DNA of 64,000 nt. Source: Verrucomicrobiota bacterium. GTDB lineage: Bacteria; Verrucomicrobiota; Verrucomicrobiia; Limisphaerales; UBA9464. A program made the position numbers and the translations under genes. The DNA lies in NCBI GenBank assembly GCA_947454705.1, contig CANGKZ010000002.1, forward strand, positions 1 through 64,000. The letters are read 5' to 3'. Shown piece after piece: positions 36,035 to 46,000 of the stretch. A model generated the notes under the pieces. That model was given only the letters and a program-made list of their open reading frames with translations, did no database searches and was not told the DNA's origin. Each line of letters starts with the position of its first letter. The stretch's first letter is position 1.

Positions 36035-37003
36035 TCAGCGCGAACCCGGCAGGTCGGGCGTGGTGGCCACGGCCGAGCCGCCGCTGCGCGGGGTGGGCAC
36101 GGGCAGGCGGGGCGGAGGCAGGGGAGGTCCGGACACTTTCTGGACTACCTTGCGCCACGCCTCGCGTTCCGGGGCCGACATGGCCTGCCACTTGGCCGCG
36201 TTGTTGAGGAATTCCGTGCGCTCGGTCTCGGACAATTCGGACAACTTCCGAAACGCACGGAGGCATTGCTCGCGTTGCTCCGGGGGCAGCGACGAAAAGC
36301 GCGCCAACGAACGTTCCATCTGTTGACGCTCGGAATCGGGAAGGCGTCGCAGGGTGAGCAACCGTTCGTTCTCGCTCAGACCAAAGAAGCGTTGAAACTG
36401 CGCGGTCCTGCGGGCCCGTTCCTCGGGTGAGAGAGCGCGCCACCGGGCAAACTGGGCTTCGATCTCGGGTCGGGACGGCGCGGGGGCCCGTTCCAGCGCG
36501 GTGGTCAGTTGTTTGGGATCGGCCGTTTCCTGGCGAACAAAGTACTGCAGCGAGCGCTCGCTCTCGAGGATCTCGCGTCGGGTGTCGGCCGAAAGCGCGT
36601 CCCACGATTTAAGCCGCTCGCGCAGCATGTCGCGATCCTCGGCCGGGGCGCGTTCAAGCAGGGCGGCGCGTTGTTCCGCCGTTGCACGCAGCAGCGGGGA
36701 CAGGAAGAACTGCAATTGCGCGAGCCGAAGCCGGATCTCGGCCTCGCCACCAAACGTCTCGAATTCCTTGAGCTTGGCTTCGATCAAGGCGCGGGCGGCC
36801 GGGGGGCGGCCGGCCAGGAGTTCCGCGCGTCGCTCGGGCGTGGCGGCCAGCAGTTCGCGAAACAGATCCACCGGGGATCGGGCCGGAACGGGAACCGGCG
36901 GCGTCTCCGCGCCGGCGGTCAACATCACCCCCGCCAAAAGGCCTCCGAGCACGCATCGCCACCCGGTCCGGGTGCGGGAGTGCAGGTGGAGGTTGGGTTT
37001 CAT
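36035..37003 (-). CDS. DUF3106-like exported protein
   Basis: A 322-residue protein with a signal peptide (CVLGGLLAGVMLTAGAE) and repeated helical units built on the DUF3106 theme: a tryptophan or phenylalanine, then LSPEERAR, LPPEQREQ, MSAPEREA and similar. At least six (L/M)(S/P)..(E/Q)R motifs are spaced about 30-35 residues apart. Proteins of this sort follow an ECF sigma factor and anti-sigma in Verrucomicrobiota and Planctomycetota, as here; the periplasmic DUF3106 protein may sense a signal or bind the anti-sigma factor (inference). It is the last gene of a three-gene operon. Confidence 0.8.
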   Translation of the reverse strand: MKPNLHLHSRTRTGWRCVLGGLLAGVMLTAGAETPPVPVPARSPVDLFRELLAATPERRAELLAGRPPAARALIEAKLKEFETFGGEAEIRLRLAQLQFFLSPLLRATAEQRAALLERAPAEDRDMLRERLKSWDALSADTRREILESERSLQYFVRQETADPKQLTTALERAPAPSRPEIEAQFARWRALSPEERARRTAQFQRFFGLSENERLLTLRRLPDSERQQMERSLARFSSLPPEQREQCLRAFRKLSELSETERTEFLNNAAKWQAMSAPEREAWRKVVQKVSGPPLPPPRLPVPTPRSGGSAVATTPDLPGSR

Positions 37004-37023
37004 CGGAGGCTGAAAACGACCGG

Positions 37024-37602
37024 TCAGTGGGTCGCCGTCGTGGCTTCGAGCGCGGCAATCAGCGCCAGATCGCCGGGTTCCGGCTTCACCGCCATCGCGC
37101 GGATCGATTCAAAATCGCGGAGCACATCGACATCCGGTGTGGTGCGGGTGATCTCCGACACATTCGACGCCAGCTGAGTGCGCCGATGCGTGGTGAACTG
37201 GCTCCATCCGAGCCCGCTCGCCACCAGAACCGTCGCCAATGCCACCGCAGGCCCAGCCCGGAACGCCGACAGCCACCGCCAAACGAAGGTGAATGCGAAG
37301 GATACCTCAAATTTGGTACGTCCCTGGTGGGTGGCCTGGTTGGCCCGCGCGTCGGCCTGTTCGAGGCGGTCGATTTCCGCCCAGAGGCGTGCGTTGAAAT
37401 TGCTGGAAGGTTTGGGAAGAGGGCGGGAGCCGAGCGCGGCGTTCAGGGCGAGTTCGGATTCGAACTCGGCGAGCTCGCCCGGGGTGCACGACTGCTGCAG
37501 GCGTTGGCGCAGGGCGCTGATTTCCGCGTCACTCAGGCGGCCGGCCTGAACCAGGTCGACCCAATCGTTTGAATGATCCGGAGCGTTCATCGGTGCGTTC
37601 AT
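37024..37602 (-). CDS. Probable membrane anti-sigma factor
   Basis: A 192-residue protein with an N-terminal cytoplasmic domain (about 1-95), one membrane helix (LSAFRAGPAVALATVLVASGLGW) and a small extracytoplasmic end. The QQSCTPGELAEFESELALNAALG stretch resembles the helical sigma-binding domain of anti-sigma factors, but the zinc-binding HxxxCxxC motif of the ZAS type is missing. Its position between an ECF sigma gene and the DUF3106 gene supports the role. Two near-identical MNAP starts (37602 and 37590) are possible. Confidence 0.7.
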   Translation of the reverse strand: MNAPMNAPDHSNDWVDLVQAGRLSDAEISALRQRLQQSCTPGELAEFESELALNAALGSRPLPKPSSNFNARLWAEIDRLEQADARANQATHQGRTKFEVSFAFTFVWRWLSAFRAGPAVALATVLVASGLGWSQFTTHRRTQLASNVSEITRTTPDVDVLRDFESIRAMAVKPEPGDLALIAALEATTATH

Positions 37603-37637
37603 GAAAAACCGGGGTGTGCGAAAAGTTTCGGCAACGA

Positions 37638-38270
37638 TCAGTCGGGGGCACCAGGGTCAGAATTCCCCCACTGGCCGGTCTGGAGGTAGGGTTTAAGACG
37701 GGACTTCAGCGTTTCGCGGGCCCGGTGGATGAGCGATTTGGTCGCCTGAAGCGATGTGCCGAGCACATCCGCGATTTCCTCGTAGCTGAGCTCCCCTTCG
37801 CGGCACAGCGCGAGTGCCGTGCGCTGCTTTTCCGGGAGATCGGCGAGGGCTTCATCCACTTTTTCGACCAATTCCGACTGCTGAAGGGTGACGTCGGCCG
37901 ACACCTGTCGCGCGTCCGGGTACTGGCGCTGACGTTCGCCTTCGCCTTCGTCGTTCCCGGAGACGGGTTGATCAATCGGCTGGGTGGGGTGGCGGGATCG
38001 GCGCCGAACCTCGTTCAGACAGAGGTTGCGGGCGATGGTGAACAGGAAGGTGCTGAATCGCGCGGTGGCCTGATAACGCGGTGCGGTGCGCCAGAGCTGC
38101 ACAAAGACGGCCTGGGCGAGATCCTCCGCCTCGTCGGCATCGGGCAGGGTGCGAAAGACGAAGTGCAGCACCGGCTGCTGCCACCGCTGCACCAAAAGAT
38201 CGAATGCCGACCGATCCCCGCGCTGGGCGCGCAGCATCAGTTCCGCATCGGCATCCGGAGATTCGGACAT
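37638..38270 (-). CDS. ECF-type RNA polymerase sigma factor
   Basis: A 210-residue sigma-70 family ECF factor. Region 2 is AFDLLVQRWQQPVLHFVFRTLPDADEAEDLAQAVFVQLWR followed by FSTFLFTIARNLCLNEVRRR (2.4); region 4 is LPEKQRTALALCREGELSYEEIADVLGTSLQATKSLIHRARETLK, a standard helix-turn-helix for -35 recognition. It is first in an operon with the putative anti-sigma and DUF3106 genes, so it is probably held inactive at the membrane until an envelope signal releases it. The ATG at 38270 is chosen. It is divergent from glnD. Confidence 0.92.
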   Translation of the reverse strand: MSESPDADAELMLRAQRGDRSAFDLLVQRWQQPVLHFVFRTLPDADEAEDLAQAVFVQLWRTAPRYQATARFSTFLFTIARNLCLNEVRRRSRHPTQPIDQPVSGNDEGEGERQRQYPDARQVSADVTLQQSELVEKVDEALADLPEKQRTALALCREGELSYEEIADVLGTSLQATKSLIHRARETLKSRLKPYLQTGQWGNSDPGAPD

Positions 38271-38370
38271 GTCTCCCAATGCTCATCGAAAACCGTTGCG
38301 GCAACAAGGTTGCGTCGAATCGCAAATTTGCCTTTGAACGTGGCCCCCCGCACCTCAGGTTTCGAACCGC

Positions 38371-41145
38371 GTGAAAGCATTGTTGGCGAAGATTGAGGCG
38401 AACGCAGCAAAGCGGCTTCCGATTCCCGAGGGACGCAAGCCCGCCGAGGAGCTCGCCCGATATAAGGCGTTTCTCAAGGAAGAGTCGCTTCGACTGAAGA
38501 TCCTCCATCGCGGTGGCGGTGGCGGACTCGCCGTCGCCCGTGCCCGCGCGGAGGTGATGGACGTGATGATCCGTCACATCTACGACGCCGTCCGCGCCGC
38601 CTTTCCCACCAAGGTCAAGGTGCCGCGCATCGCCCTGGTCGCGTTCGGCGGATACGGCCGCGGCGAATTGAACCCGTGCAGCGACGTCGATCTCATGTTC
38701 CTCCACGGAGGCGGCATGCAGACCAAGGGACCCGGCCAGACCGTTCTCGCGGAGTGGACCAGCGGGTTGCTCTACACGCTTTGGGACATTGGGCTGAAGG
38801 TGGGTCATGCGGTGCGTTCGGTGGATGATTGCATCGCGGTGGCGAACACCGACATGCAGTCGAAAACCTCGCTGCTCGAAGCGCGGTTCATCACCGGGGA
38901 CGAGGCGCTGTTCACCCAGATGGAAACGCGCTTCAAAACCAAGTGCATCCGCGGGCACGAGGACGAATACATCCAGCAGCGACTGGCCGACCAGGCTGCC
39001 CGCCGCGCCAAGCATGGCAATTCCGCCGCCATGCAGGAGCCGAACATCAAGAACGGCTGCGGCGGCATGCGCGATTATCAGAATCTCCTCTGGATGACCG
39101 CATTTCGCCCGGGCCTGCGAACCTTGGGAGAGCTCCAGGCCGCCGACGTAATCAGCTCCTCCGAACGCAAGCAGATGGCGGAGGCGTACGACTTTCTTCT
39201 CCGGACCCGCAACGAGCTGCATTATTCCACACAACGGCCGGTGGACGTGCTGACCGCGATTGTGAAGCCGGCCGTGGCAACGGGCCTGGGCTACAACGAG
39301 GGCTCCGCGCGGCGTCGGGTGGAGCTCTTCATGCGGGATTACTACACACACACCCGCAATCTGTACCTCATCACCCGCACGCTGGAGCAGCGGCTTGCGT
39401 TGGTGGAGCCGAAGCCGGTCGGACTGCAGCGATTCCTCGGGCGTCGCAAGCCCCGCGTGGAGGCGGCGGATGAAGTGGATGGCTTTCGAATCGAGGGCAC
39501 CCAGCTGGTCGCCCCGAGCCGTGCGCTCCTGCGCGAGGATCCGCACCGGATTCTGCGCGCCTTCCTCCATGCCCAGCAGCGCGGACTCACGCTGCATCCC
39601 GACCTCGCGCAGCAGATGCGCCAGGAAGTGGCGTCGGGCGTGGTCAACCGCGGGTTCCTCACCAACGGCCAGCTCCGCGACACCTTTCTCGAAATCCTCA
39701 ACGCCCGCGGCAATGTCGCTTCGACGCTCCGGGCCATGCACGACGTCGGATTCCTGGGCCGCTACCTGCCCGAATTCGGCAAGCTGACCAACTTGGTTCA
39801 ACACGAGTTCTACCACCAATACGCGGTGGATGAACACACGCTGGTCTGCGTGGAGAAGCTCGATAAAATCTGGGACGCCTCAACCCCGCCGTTCGAGCAC
39901 TACGCCGATCTGTTCCGCGCTGTGGAGCTTCCCTACGTGCTTTACCTCGCACTGCTGCTGCACGACTCCGGCAAGGCCTTCCCGGGCGGAAAGCATGAGA
40001 TCATCGGCGGCGACCTCGCGCTGCGCGCCGCCAAACGTCTGCGGCTCGATCCGGCCAACACCGAGGTGCTCAAGCTTCTGATCGAACAGCATCTGGCCAT
40101 GGTGCAGATCAGTCAGCGACGCGATCTCGAGGATCCAGAAGTGATCCACCAGTTTGCCGAGATCGTGAAGACGCCAGCCACGCTCGACCTGCTCACGCTG
40201 CACACGTTCGCCGATTCGATGGGCACGAGCGACAGCCTGTGGAACGGCTTCAAGGATTCCTTGCTCTGGCAGCTTTGGCGCAAGACCCGCGAGGCGCTCA
40301 AGGGCGACGAAGAATTCATCCAGGCGCAGCGTCAACAACTGGAGCAGCTCCGGTCGGAAGTCCGCGAGATCCTGCCCAAGACCTTCAGCGACGACGAAGT
40401 GGACGCCCATTTCCAGGGGCTTCCCGCGCGGTATTTCCAGATTCACACGCCCAAGGCCATCGCGCGGGACCTCACCCTCGCGCACCGGTTCATGCACCTC
40501 CAGCTCACCGAGCAGGACCGCGCACTGGATCCGGTGCTCATCTGGACCGATCAACCGGCCCGCGGCTACACCGGGCTGCACGTATGCACGTGGGATCGCA
40601 TCGGCCTCTTCTCGAAACTCACCGGTGCCCTGGCCGCCGCGGGGTTGAACATTCTCGCGGCGCAGATCTACACCCGGAAGGACGGCATCGTGCTCGACGA
40701 CTTTTTTGTCGTGGATGCGCGGACCGGCACGCTGCCCGAGCCCGCGGTCCGGGAGCGGTTCGAGAAGCTCGCGGCCGACGTGCTGGTGCGCGATGCCGAC
40801 CCGTCCAAGTTCCTGCGACGGTCCTCGGGCTATGTGCCGCTCTACCGGTCGGTTGGCGGGGAATCCCTCGCCACCACCATCCGGTTCGACAACACAACCT
40901 CCAGCGACCGCACGGTCATCGACGTCGAGACGGAGGATCGCGTGGGCCTGCTCTTCGCCCTGTCCTCCACGCTGCACGAGCTCGGGCTGGATCTGGCGCT
41001 GGCCAAGATCGTGACCGAGAAGGGCGCGGCGATTGACAGCTTCTACGTCACCGATGCCGACCGGAAGAAGATCGTGGATCCGGTCCGGCAGAAGGAAATC
41101 GAGAAGCGGATGATCGCGGCGGTCTCGGAACTGAGCCCCGGCTGA
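38371..41145 (+). CDS. glnD: Bifunctional uridylyltransferase/uridylyl-removing enzyme GlnD
   Basis: GlnD adds UMP to P-II when glutamine is low and removes it when glutamine is high. The 924-residue protein shows the nucleotidyltransferase motif FGGYGRGELNPCSDVDLMF near residue 90, the GlnD linker domain, an HD hydrolase domain (HTLVCVEKL... LLLHDSGKAFPGGKHEIIGG) near 490-560, and two C-terminal ACT domains that bind glutamine (GLFSKLTGALAAAGLNILAAQIYTRKDG and VGLLFALSSTLHELGLDLALAKIVTEKG). It begins with GTG. Its substrate P-II is at 22810. Downstream genes follow on the same strand. Confidence 0.96.
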   Translation: MKALLAKIEANAAKRLPIPEGRKPAEELARYKAFLKEESLRLKILHRGGGGGLAVARARAEVMDVMIRHIYDAVRAAFPTKVKVPRIALVAFGGYGRGELNPCSDVDLMFLHGGGMQTKGPGQTVLAEWTSGLLYTLWDIGLKVGHAVRSVDDCIAVANTDMQSKTSLLEARFITGDEALFTQMETRFKTKCIRGHEDEYIQQRLADQAARRAKHGNSAAMQEPNIKNGCGGMRDYQNLLWMTAFRPGLRTLGELQAADVISSSERKQMAEAYDFLLRTRNELHYSTQRPVDVLTAIVKPAVATGLGYNEGSARRRVELFMRDYYTHTRNLYLITRTLEQRLALVEPKPVGLQRFLGRRKPRVEAADEVDGFRIEGTQLVAPSRALLREDPHRILRAFLHAQQRGLTLHPDLAQQMRQEVASGVVNRGFLTNGQLRDTFLEILNARGNVASTLRAMHDVGFLGRYLPEFGKLTNLVQHEFYHQYAVDEHTLVCVEKLDKIWDASTPPFEHYADLFRAVELPYVLYLALLLHDSGKAFPGGKHEIIGGDLALRAAKRLRLDPANTEVLKLLIEQHLAMVQISQRRDLEDPEVIHQFAEIVKTPATLDLLTLHTFADSMGTSDSLWNGFKDSLLWQLWRKTREALKGDEEFIQAQRQQLEQLRSEVREILPKTFSDDEVDAHFQGLPARYFQIHTPKAIARDLTLAHRFMHLQLTEQDRALDPVLIWTDQPARGYTGLHVCTWDRIGLFSKLTGALAAAGLNILAAQIYTRKDGIVLDDFFVVDARTGTLPEPAVRERFEKLAADVLVRDADPSKFLRRSSGYVPLYRSVGGESLATTIRFDNTTSSDRTVIDVETEDRVGLLFALSSTLHELGLDLALAKIVTEKGAAIDSFYVTDADRKKIVDPVRQKEIEKRMIAAVSELSPG

Positions 41146-41247
41146 GTGGGGGGATCCGGAACGGCGGCCTCGTTTACGCTCGTCATTCCCCGGGAAACCC
41201 CAATACTTCAGGCTCTCCCCGGCTTCGGGAAATCTTGGACTTGGATC

Positions 41248-42954
41248 ATGATGTTCATGCGCCCACTGCGTTCCTTGCTGGCGGTCTCGCTGCTGACCGC
41301 CGTGTTGTCGTTTACGGCGCGGGCTGGGGCGGACGATGACTTCATCGCCATCTACAACCTGATCCAGCAGGCCGACAACTTCCGCGAGGCCGGCCAGGTG
41401 GCCACCGCCCGCGAGGCCTACGGCAATGCGCAGAAACGCCTCCGGGACCTGCAACGCGCGTATCCCTCCTGGAACGAGCGGGTGGTCAACTACCGCCTCC
41501 GCTACGTGTCGGAAAAACTCTCGGCCCTGCCCGACGCCGGTCCACAACCTGCTCAAACTCCTGCCGGCACGATCACCAACAGCCCCGCAGGCACCGCGCC
41601 GGCTCCGGACACTTCGGCGCTCGCTCCGGCGGGGGAAGTGATTGAGCAGTTCAACGCCTTGAACGCGGAGATCGGAAAGCTGAACAACGAGAAGAAGCTC
41701 CTCGAAGCCAAGCTCCGCGAGGCGCTCACCGCGCAGCCGGCTCCGGTGGATCCGAAGGAATTCCAGCAGGCGATTGATCGCATCACGTCGCTGCAATCCA
41801 CCAACAAGGTGTTGATCGCGAATCTGGAAAAGCAGCAGGAGGAGCGGAAGAACCTGGTGGAACGCGTGGTGGCCGACGAGGCGCGGGCCGCGTTGAACGA
41901 GGCGAATCGACAGCTCATGGCTCAAAAGACCGCGGCCGCGTCGTTGCAGAAGGAACGGGCCGAGCTTGAGAAGGAGTTGAAGAAGGTCCGCGACGGCGAC
42001 CTCAAGCAGCTCAAGAACGAGAACGCCACCCTTAAGACGCAAGTGGTGGAGTTGAAGAGTGAAACCGAGCGTGGCAAGCAGGTGGCCGACCTCACCGCCC
42101 GGCTCGGCAAACTTCAGGCCAAGCTCGACGAAACCTCCCACGCCAACGAACTGCTCCTCGCCGACAAGGCCCGACTGGAGAAGCAAATCGATGACTTCCG
42201 TTCCCGCCAGAGCGAGGAGTCGATCGTGCGCATCAACAAGCTCCAGACCGACCTCGCCGTGGCAAAGGCCGACGCCGGACGCCACGCCGCCCGCGCGGAG
42301 GAAATCGCCGGGTTGCTGACCCGCGAAAAGACCGTTCGGCTTCGTCTGGAGCAGGACAACCAAAGCCTGACCAACCGGGTGGTGCAGCTCACCAGCCAGT
42401 TGGAGGCCGCCAAGGCGCTCGAGGCCACGCTGGTGAGCGAACGCGCCGAACGCGCCGAGGTGGAAGCCCAGCTCAAGGCCGCCGAACGCCGGCTCGCCGC
42501 CGCCACCGAGGCAAAGGCCGCCGCGCCCGCGGGGGCACCGGCCGGAGGGGGTACCAAAATTGATCCAGCCGCCGCGGCGCAGCTGAAGGTGGTGGAGGGG
42601 GAGGTCGCCCGGTTGCGCGATTCCCTGCGCGACAGCCGGGCGCGCGAGGCGGAGATCCGCACCTTGTTGAGCGAGGCCGAGACGCAGCGGAAGCAGGCCC
42701 AGATGGAGCGTGCGGAACTGGCCAAACGGCTGGCCCAGGCCGAGCAGATGGCGCTGGAATCCCCGCGCGGCCAGGATGCCCGGGCCATCCGATCGCTGGA
42801 GCAACGGGTCAAGGCCCTGGAGCGTCAGCGCGATGAACTTTCCAAGCGTATCCAGGTGGCGACCCAGCGCGTCACCACCCAGCAGGCTGCCGCCCGAAAG
42901 CAGCGCTCCATCGCTCCGCGGGAACGGGCCTTGGAGTTCCGCGAATCCCGATAG
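41248..42954 (+). CDS. Exported coiled-coil protein, function unknown
   Basis: A 568-residue protein with a signal peptide (LRSLLAVSLLTAVLSFTARAGA), a short TPR-like helical stretch (FIAIYNLIQQADNFREAGQVATAREAYGNAQKRLRDL), an Ala/Pro/Thr linker and then about 380 residues of heptad coiled coil rich in Glu, Lys, Arg and Gln (LNAEIGKLNNEKKLLEAKLREAL and similar). A Gly-Ala-rich break lies near residue 430. Nothing catalytic is visible. The composition suits a periplasmic structural or tethering protein. The first methionine of the signal peptide is 41248, not the earlier open-frame start. Confidence 0.7.
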   Translation: MMFMRPLRSLLAVSLLTAVLSFTARAGADDDFIAIYNLIQQADNFREAGQVATAREAYGNAQKRLRDLQRAYPSWNERVVNYRLRYVSEKLSALPDAGPQPAQTPAGTITNSPAGTAPAPDTSALAPAGEVIEQFNALNAEIGKLNNEKKLLEAKLREALTAQPAPVDPKEFQQAIDRITSLQSTNKVLIANLEKQQEERKNLVERVVADEARAALNEANRQLMAQKTAAASLQKERAELEKELKKVRDGDLKQLKNENATLKTQVVELKSETERGKQVADLTARLGKLQAKLDETSHANELLLADKARLEKQIDDFRSRQSEESIVRINKLQTDLAVAKADAGRHAARAEEIAGLLTREKTVRLRLEQDNQSLTNRVVQLTSQLEAAKALEATLVSERAERAEVEAQLKAAERRLAAATEAKAAAPAGAPAGGGTKIDPAAAAQLKVVEGEVARLRDSLRDSRAREAEIRTLLSEAETQRKQAQMERAELAKRLAQAEQMALESPRGQDARAIRSLEQRVKALERQRDELSKRIQVATQRVTTQQAAARKQRSIAPRERALEFRESR

Positions 42955-43038
42955 GATTTCGACGGGATTGGAGAGTTCCCTACTACCTCGGTTTCACCTC
43001 CCCATTGCGTCGCCGTTTTGTCAAAGTCCCCCTCGCGT

Positions 43039-46000
43039 ATGCCGCAACGCCCTTCTCCCCCGACTTCGAATCCGCCCTCTGCCGTGCGTCCGTTTCGCAA
43101 GCTGATGGCGGCCAATCGCTCGGAAATCGCCGTCCGCATCTTCCGTGCGGCCACCGAGCTGGGTCTCCGCACGGTCGCGGTGTATGCGCAGGAGGACCGC
43201 TTCGGGGTGCATCGATTCAAGGCCGATGAATCGTACAGCGTCGGCGCCGGCAAGGGGCCGGTCGCGGCGTACCTCGACATCGAGAGCATCGTGGCCATCG
43301 CCAAGGAAAAGGGCGTGGACGCGATTCATCCGGGCTACGGATTCCTGTCCGAAAATCCCGCGTTTGCCCGCGCCTGCGCCCGCGAGGGGATCACCTTTGT
43401 CGGTCCGCGGCCGGAGCTGCTCGACATGATGGGCGACAAGACCGCGGCCCGCGCCGTGGCCATGCGCATCAATGTCCCGGTGCTTCCCGGAACCGACGAA
43501 CCGGTGTCGGACCGCGCCCAGGCGCTGAAGCTGGCGAAGGAAATCGGATTCCCGCTCATCATCAAGGCGGCCTTCGGTGGAGGCGGACGCGGCATGCGCG
43601 TGGTGAAGCGCGAGGGCGAGTTGTCCGGCCTGCTCGATGAAGCCCAGGGCGAGGCGGAACGCGCCTTTGGCAACCCGGCCGTCTTCCTCGAAAAATACAT
43701 TCCCCGCGCCAAGCACATCGAAGTGCAGGTGCTCGGCGACAAGCACGGCAACGTGATCCACCTGCACGAGCGCGACTGCTCGGTGCAGCGGCGGCATCAA
43801 AAGGTGGTGGAGGTCGCACCATCCTTCGGCCTCCCCGAGCACGTCATCCGCGAACTCTGCGAAGCCGCCGCCGGCATCGCCCGCGAGATCCGCTACGACA
43901 ACGCCGGGACCATCGAGTTCCTCTACGACCTGGACAACCACCAGTGGTTCTTCATCGAGATGAACCCGCGCATCCAGGTCGAACACACGGTCACCGAGGT
44001 GATCACCGGTCTCGACCTGGTTCGTGCCCAGATCCTCATCGCCCAGGGCCACTCGCTGCATTCGCGCGAAGTCGGCATGCCGGTGCAGAACCAGGTTCCG
44101 CGCAACGGCTACGCCATCCAGTGCCGCGTCACCACCGAGGATCCGGAGAACAAGTTCACCCCGGATTACGGCAAGATCCTGGCGTACCGTTCCCCCGGTG
44201 GATTTGGCATCCGTCTCGACGGCGGCATGGGCTACTCCGGCGCGGTCATCACGCCGTTCTACGACTCCATGCTGGTGAAGGTCATCGCCAGCGGACAGAC
44301 CTACGAGATCGCCATGGACCGCATGGACCGGGCTCTGTCCGAGTTCCGCATCCGCGGCGTGAAGACCAACATTCCCTTCCTGGAGAATGTCATCCGGCAC
44401 GACCAATTCCGCACCGGTCAGGCCACCACCACGCTGATCGACACCACGCCGGAGCTGTTCACCTTCCATGGCCGACGCGACCGCGCCACCAAGCTGCTGA
44501 ACTTCCTCAGCAACGTGATCGTGAACGGCAATCCGCATGCCAAGGGATACAAGCCCAAGGCGGTGCTGCTGCCATCGCGCGCCCCGTCCTTTGACCTCAA
44601 GGCCCCGTTGCCCAAGGGCACACGCGATCTCCTGCTCGAGCTCGGACCGAAGAAATTCGCCGACTGGACCCTCAAGCAGAAGCGCCTGCTGATCACCGAC
44701 ACCACCTTCCGCGATGCGCACCAGTCGCTCATGGCCACGCGCGTTCGCAGCTACGACATGCTGGCCTGCGCGGACGGCATGGCGCGTCGGCTCGGCGATG
44801 CCCGCACCGGCCTGTATTCCTTGGAAATGTGGGGCGGCGCGACCTTCGACACCGCCATGCGGTTCCTCAACGAGGACCCTTGGGACCGCCTCCGCAGCCT
44901 GCGCGCGAAGGTGCCAAACATCTGCTTCCAGATGCTCTTCCGCGGATCGAACGCGGTGGGCTACTCGAACTATCCCGACAACGTTGTGGCTGGATTCGTC
45001 CGCCATGCCGCGGAGTCGGGCATGGATATTTTCCGCATCTTCGATTCGCTGAATTACCTGCCGAACCTGACCGTGGCGATGGACGCGGTGCAGGACACCC
45101 ACGCGCTGTGCGAAGCGGCGCTGTGCTACACCGGCGACATCCTCGACGACCGGCGCGACAAATTCTCCCTTAAGTACTACGTCAAGCTCGCCAAGGAGCT
45201 GGAGAAAATGGGCGCGCACCTGCTGGCGATCAAGGACATGGCCGGCCTCTGCCGTCCCTATGCCGCGCAAAAGCTGGTGAAGGCGTTGAAGGAAGAGATC
45301 GGGATTCCGGTGCACTTCCACACCCACGATACCAGCGGCATCAACGCAGCCAGCATCCTGCGCGCAAGCGATGCCGGTGTGGACATCGTGGACCTCGCGA
45401 TGGCCTCGATGTCCGGCAGCACCTCGCAGCCGAACCTGAATTCCGTGGTCGCCGCGCTTCAGCACACGCCGCGCGACACCAAGCTCGATCTCGAAGCGCT
45501 CAACGAATATTCCGACTACTGGGAGCGGGTCCGTGAATTCTACGCCCCGTTCGACACCGCCCCGCGCACCGGGTCGGCCGAGGTGTATCTGCACGAAATG
45601 CCCGGCGGCCAGTACACCAACCTCAAGGAACAGGCCGCGAGCATGGGTGTGTCCCATCGCTGGCCGGAAATCGCGCGGACCTATGCCGAGGTCAACGCGC
45701 TGTTTGGCGACATCGTCAAGGTCACCCCGTCCAGCAAAGTGGTTGGCGACATGGCGCTCTTCCTCTTCAGCCGCGGTATCAAGCCGGCCGATGTGGTGAA
45801 TCTCGAACCCGGCAGCGGCGGGTTCCCGGAAAGTGTCATCGACATGCTCTCCGGTGGTCTTGGCTGGCCGGATTCCGGATTTCCTCCCGAGGTTCAACGG
45901 GTGGTGCTGGGCGAAAAACGCTTCAAGGAAGCCCAAGCCGCGTTCAAGGAAGGCCGCGCGGGCAATCGCGCCACGCCGGTTTCCCTCGAGAAGCTCCGCA

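Noticed and set aside
37972-42804. Very long minus-strand open frames (621 and 974 codons) opposite glnD and the coiled-coil gene
   Set aside because: They are reverse-strand shadows of GC-rich codons, with no recognisable domains, while the plus-strand genes have full conserved motifs.
43021-45936. 971-codon minus-strand open frame opposite pyruvate carboxylase
   Set aside because: Shadow of a conserved enzyme gene; the translation is low in complexity and matches no family that I know.
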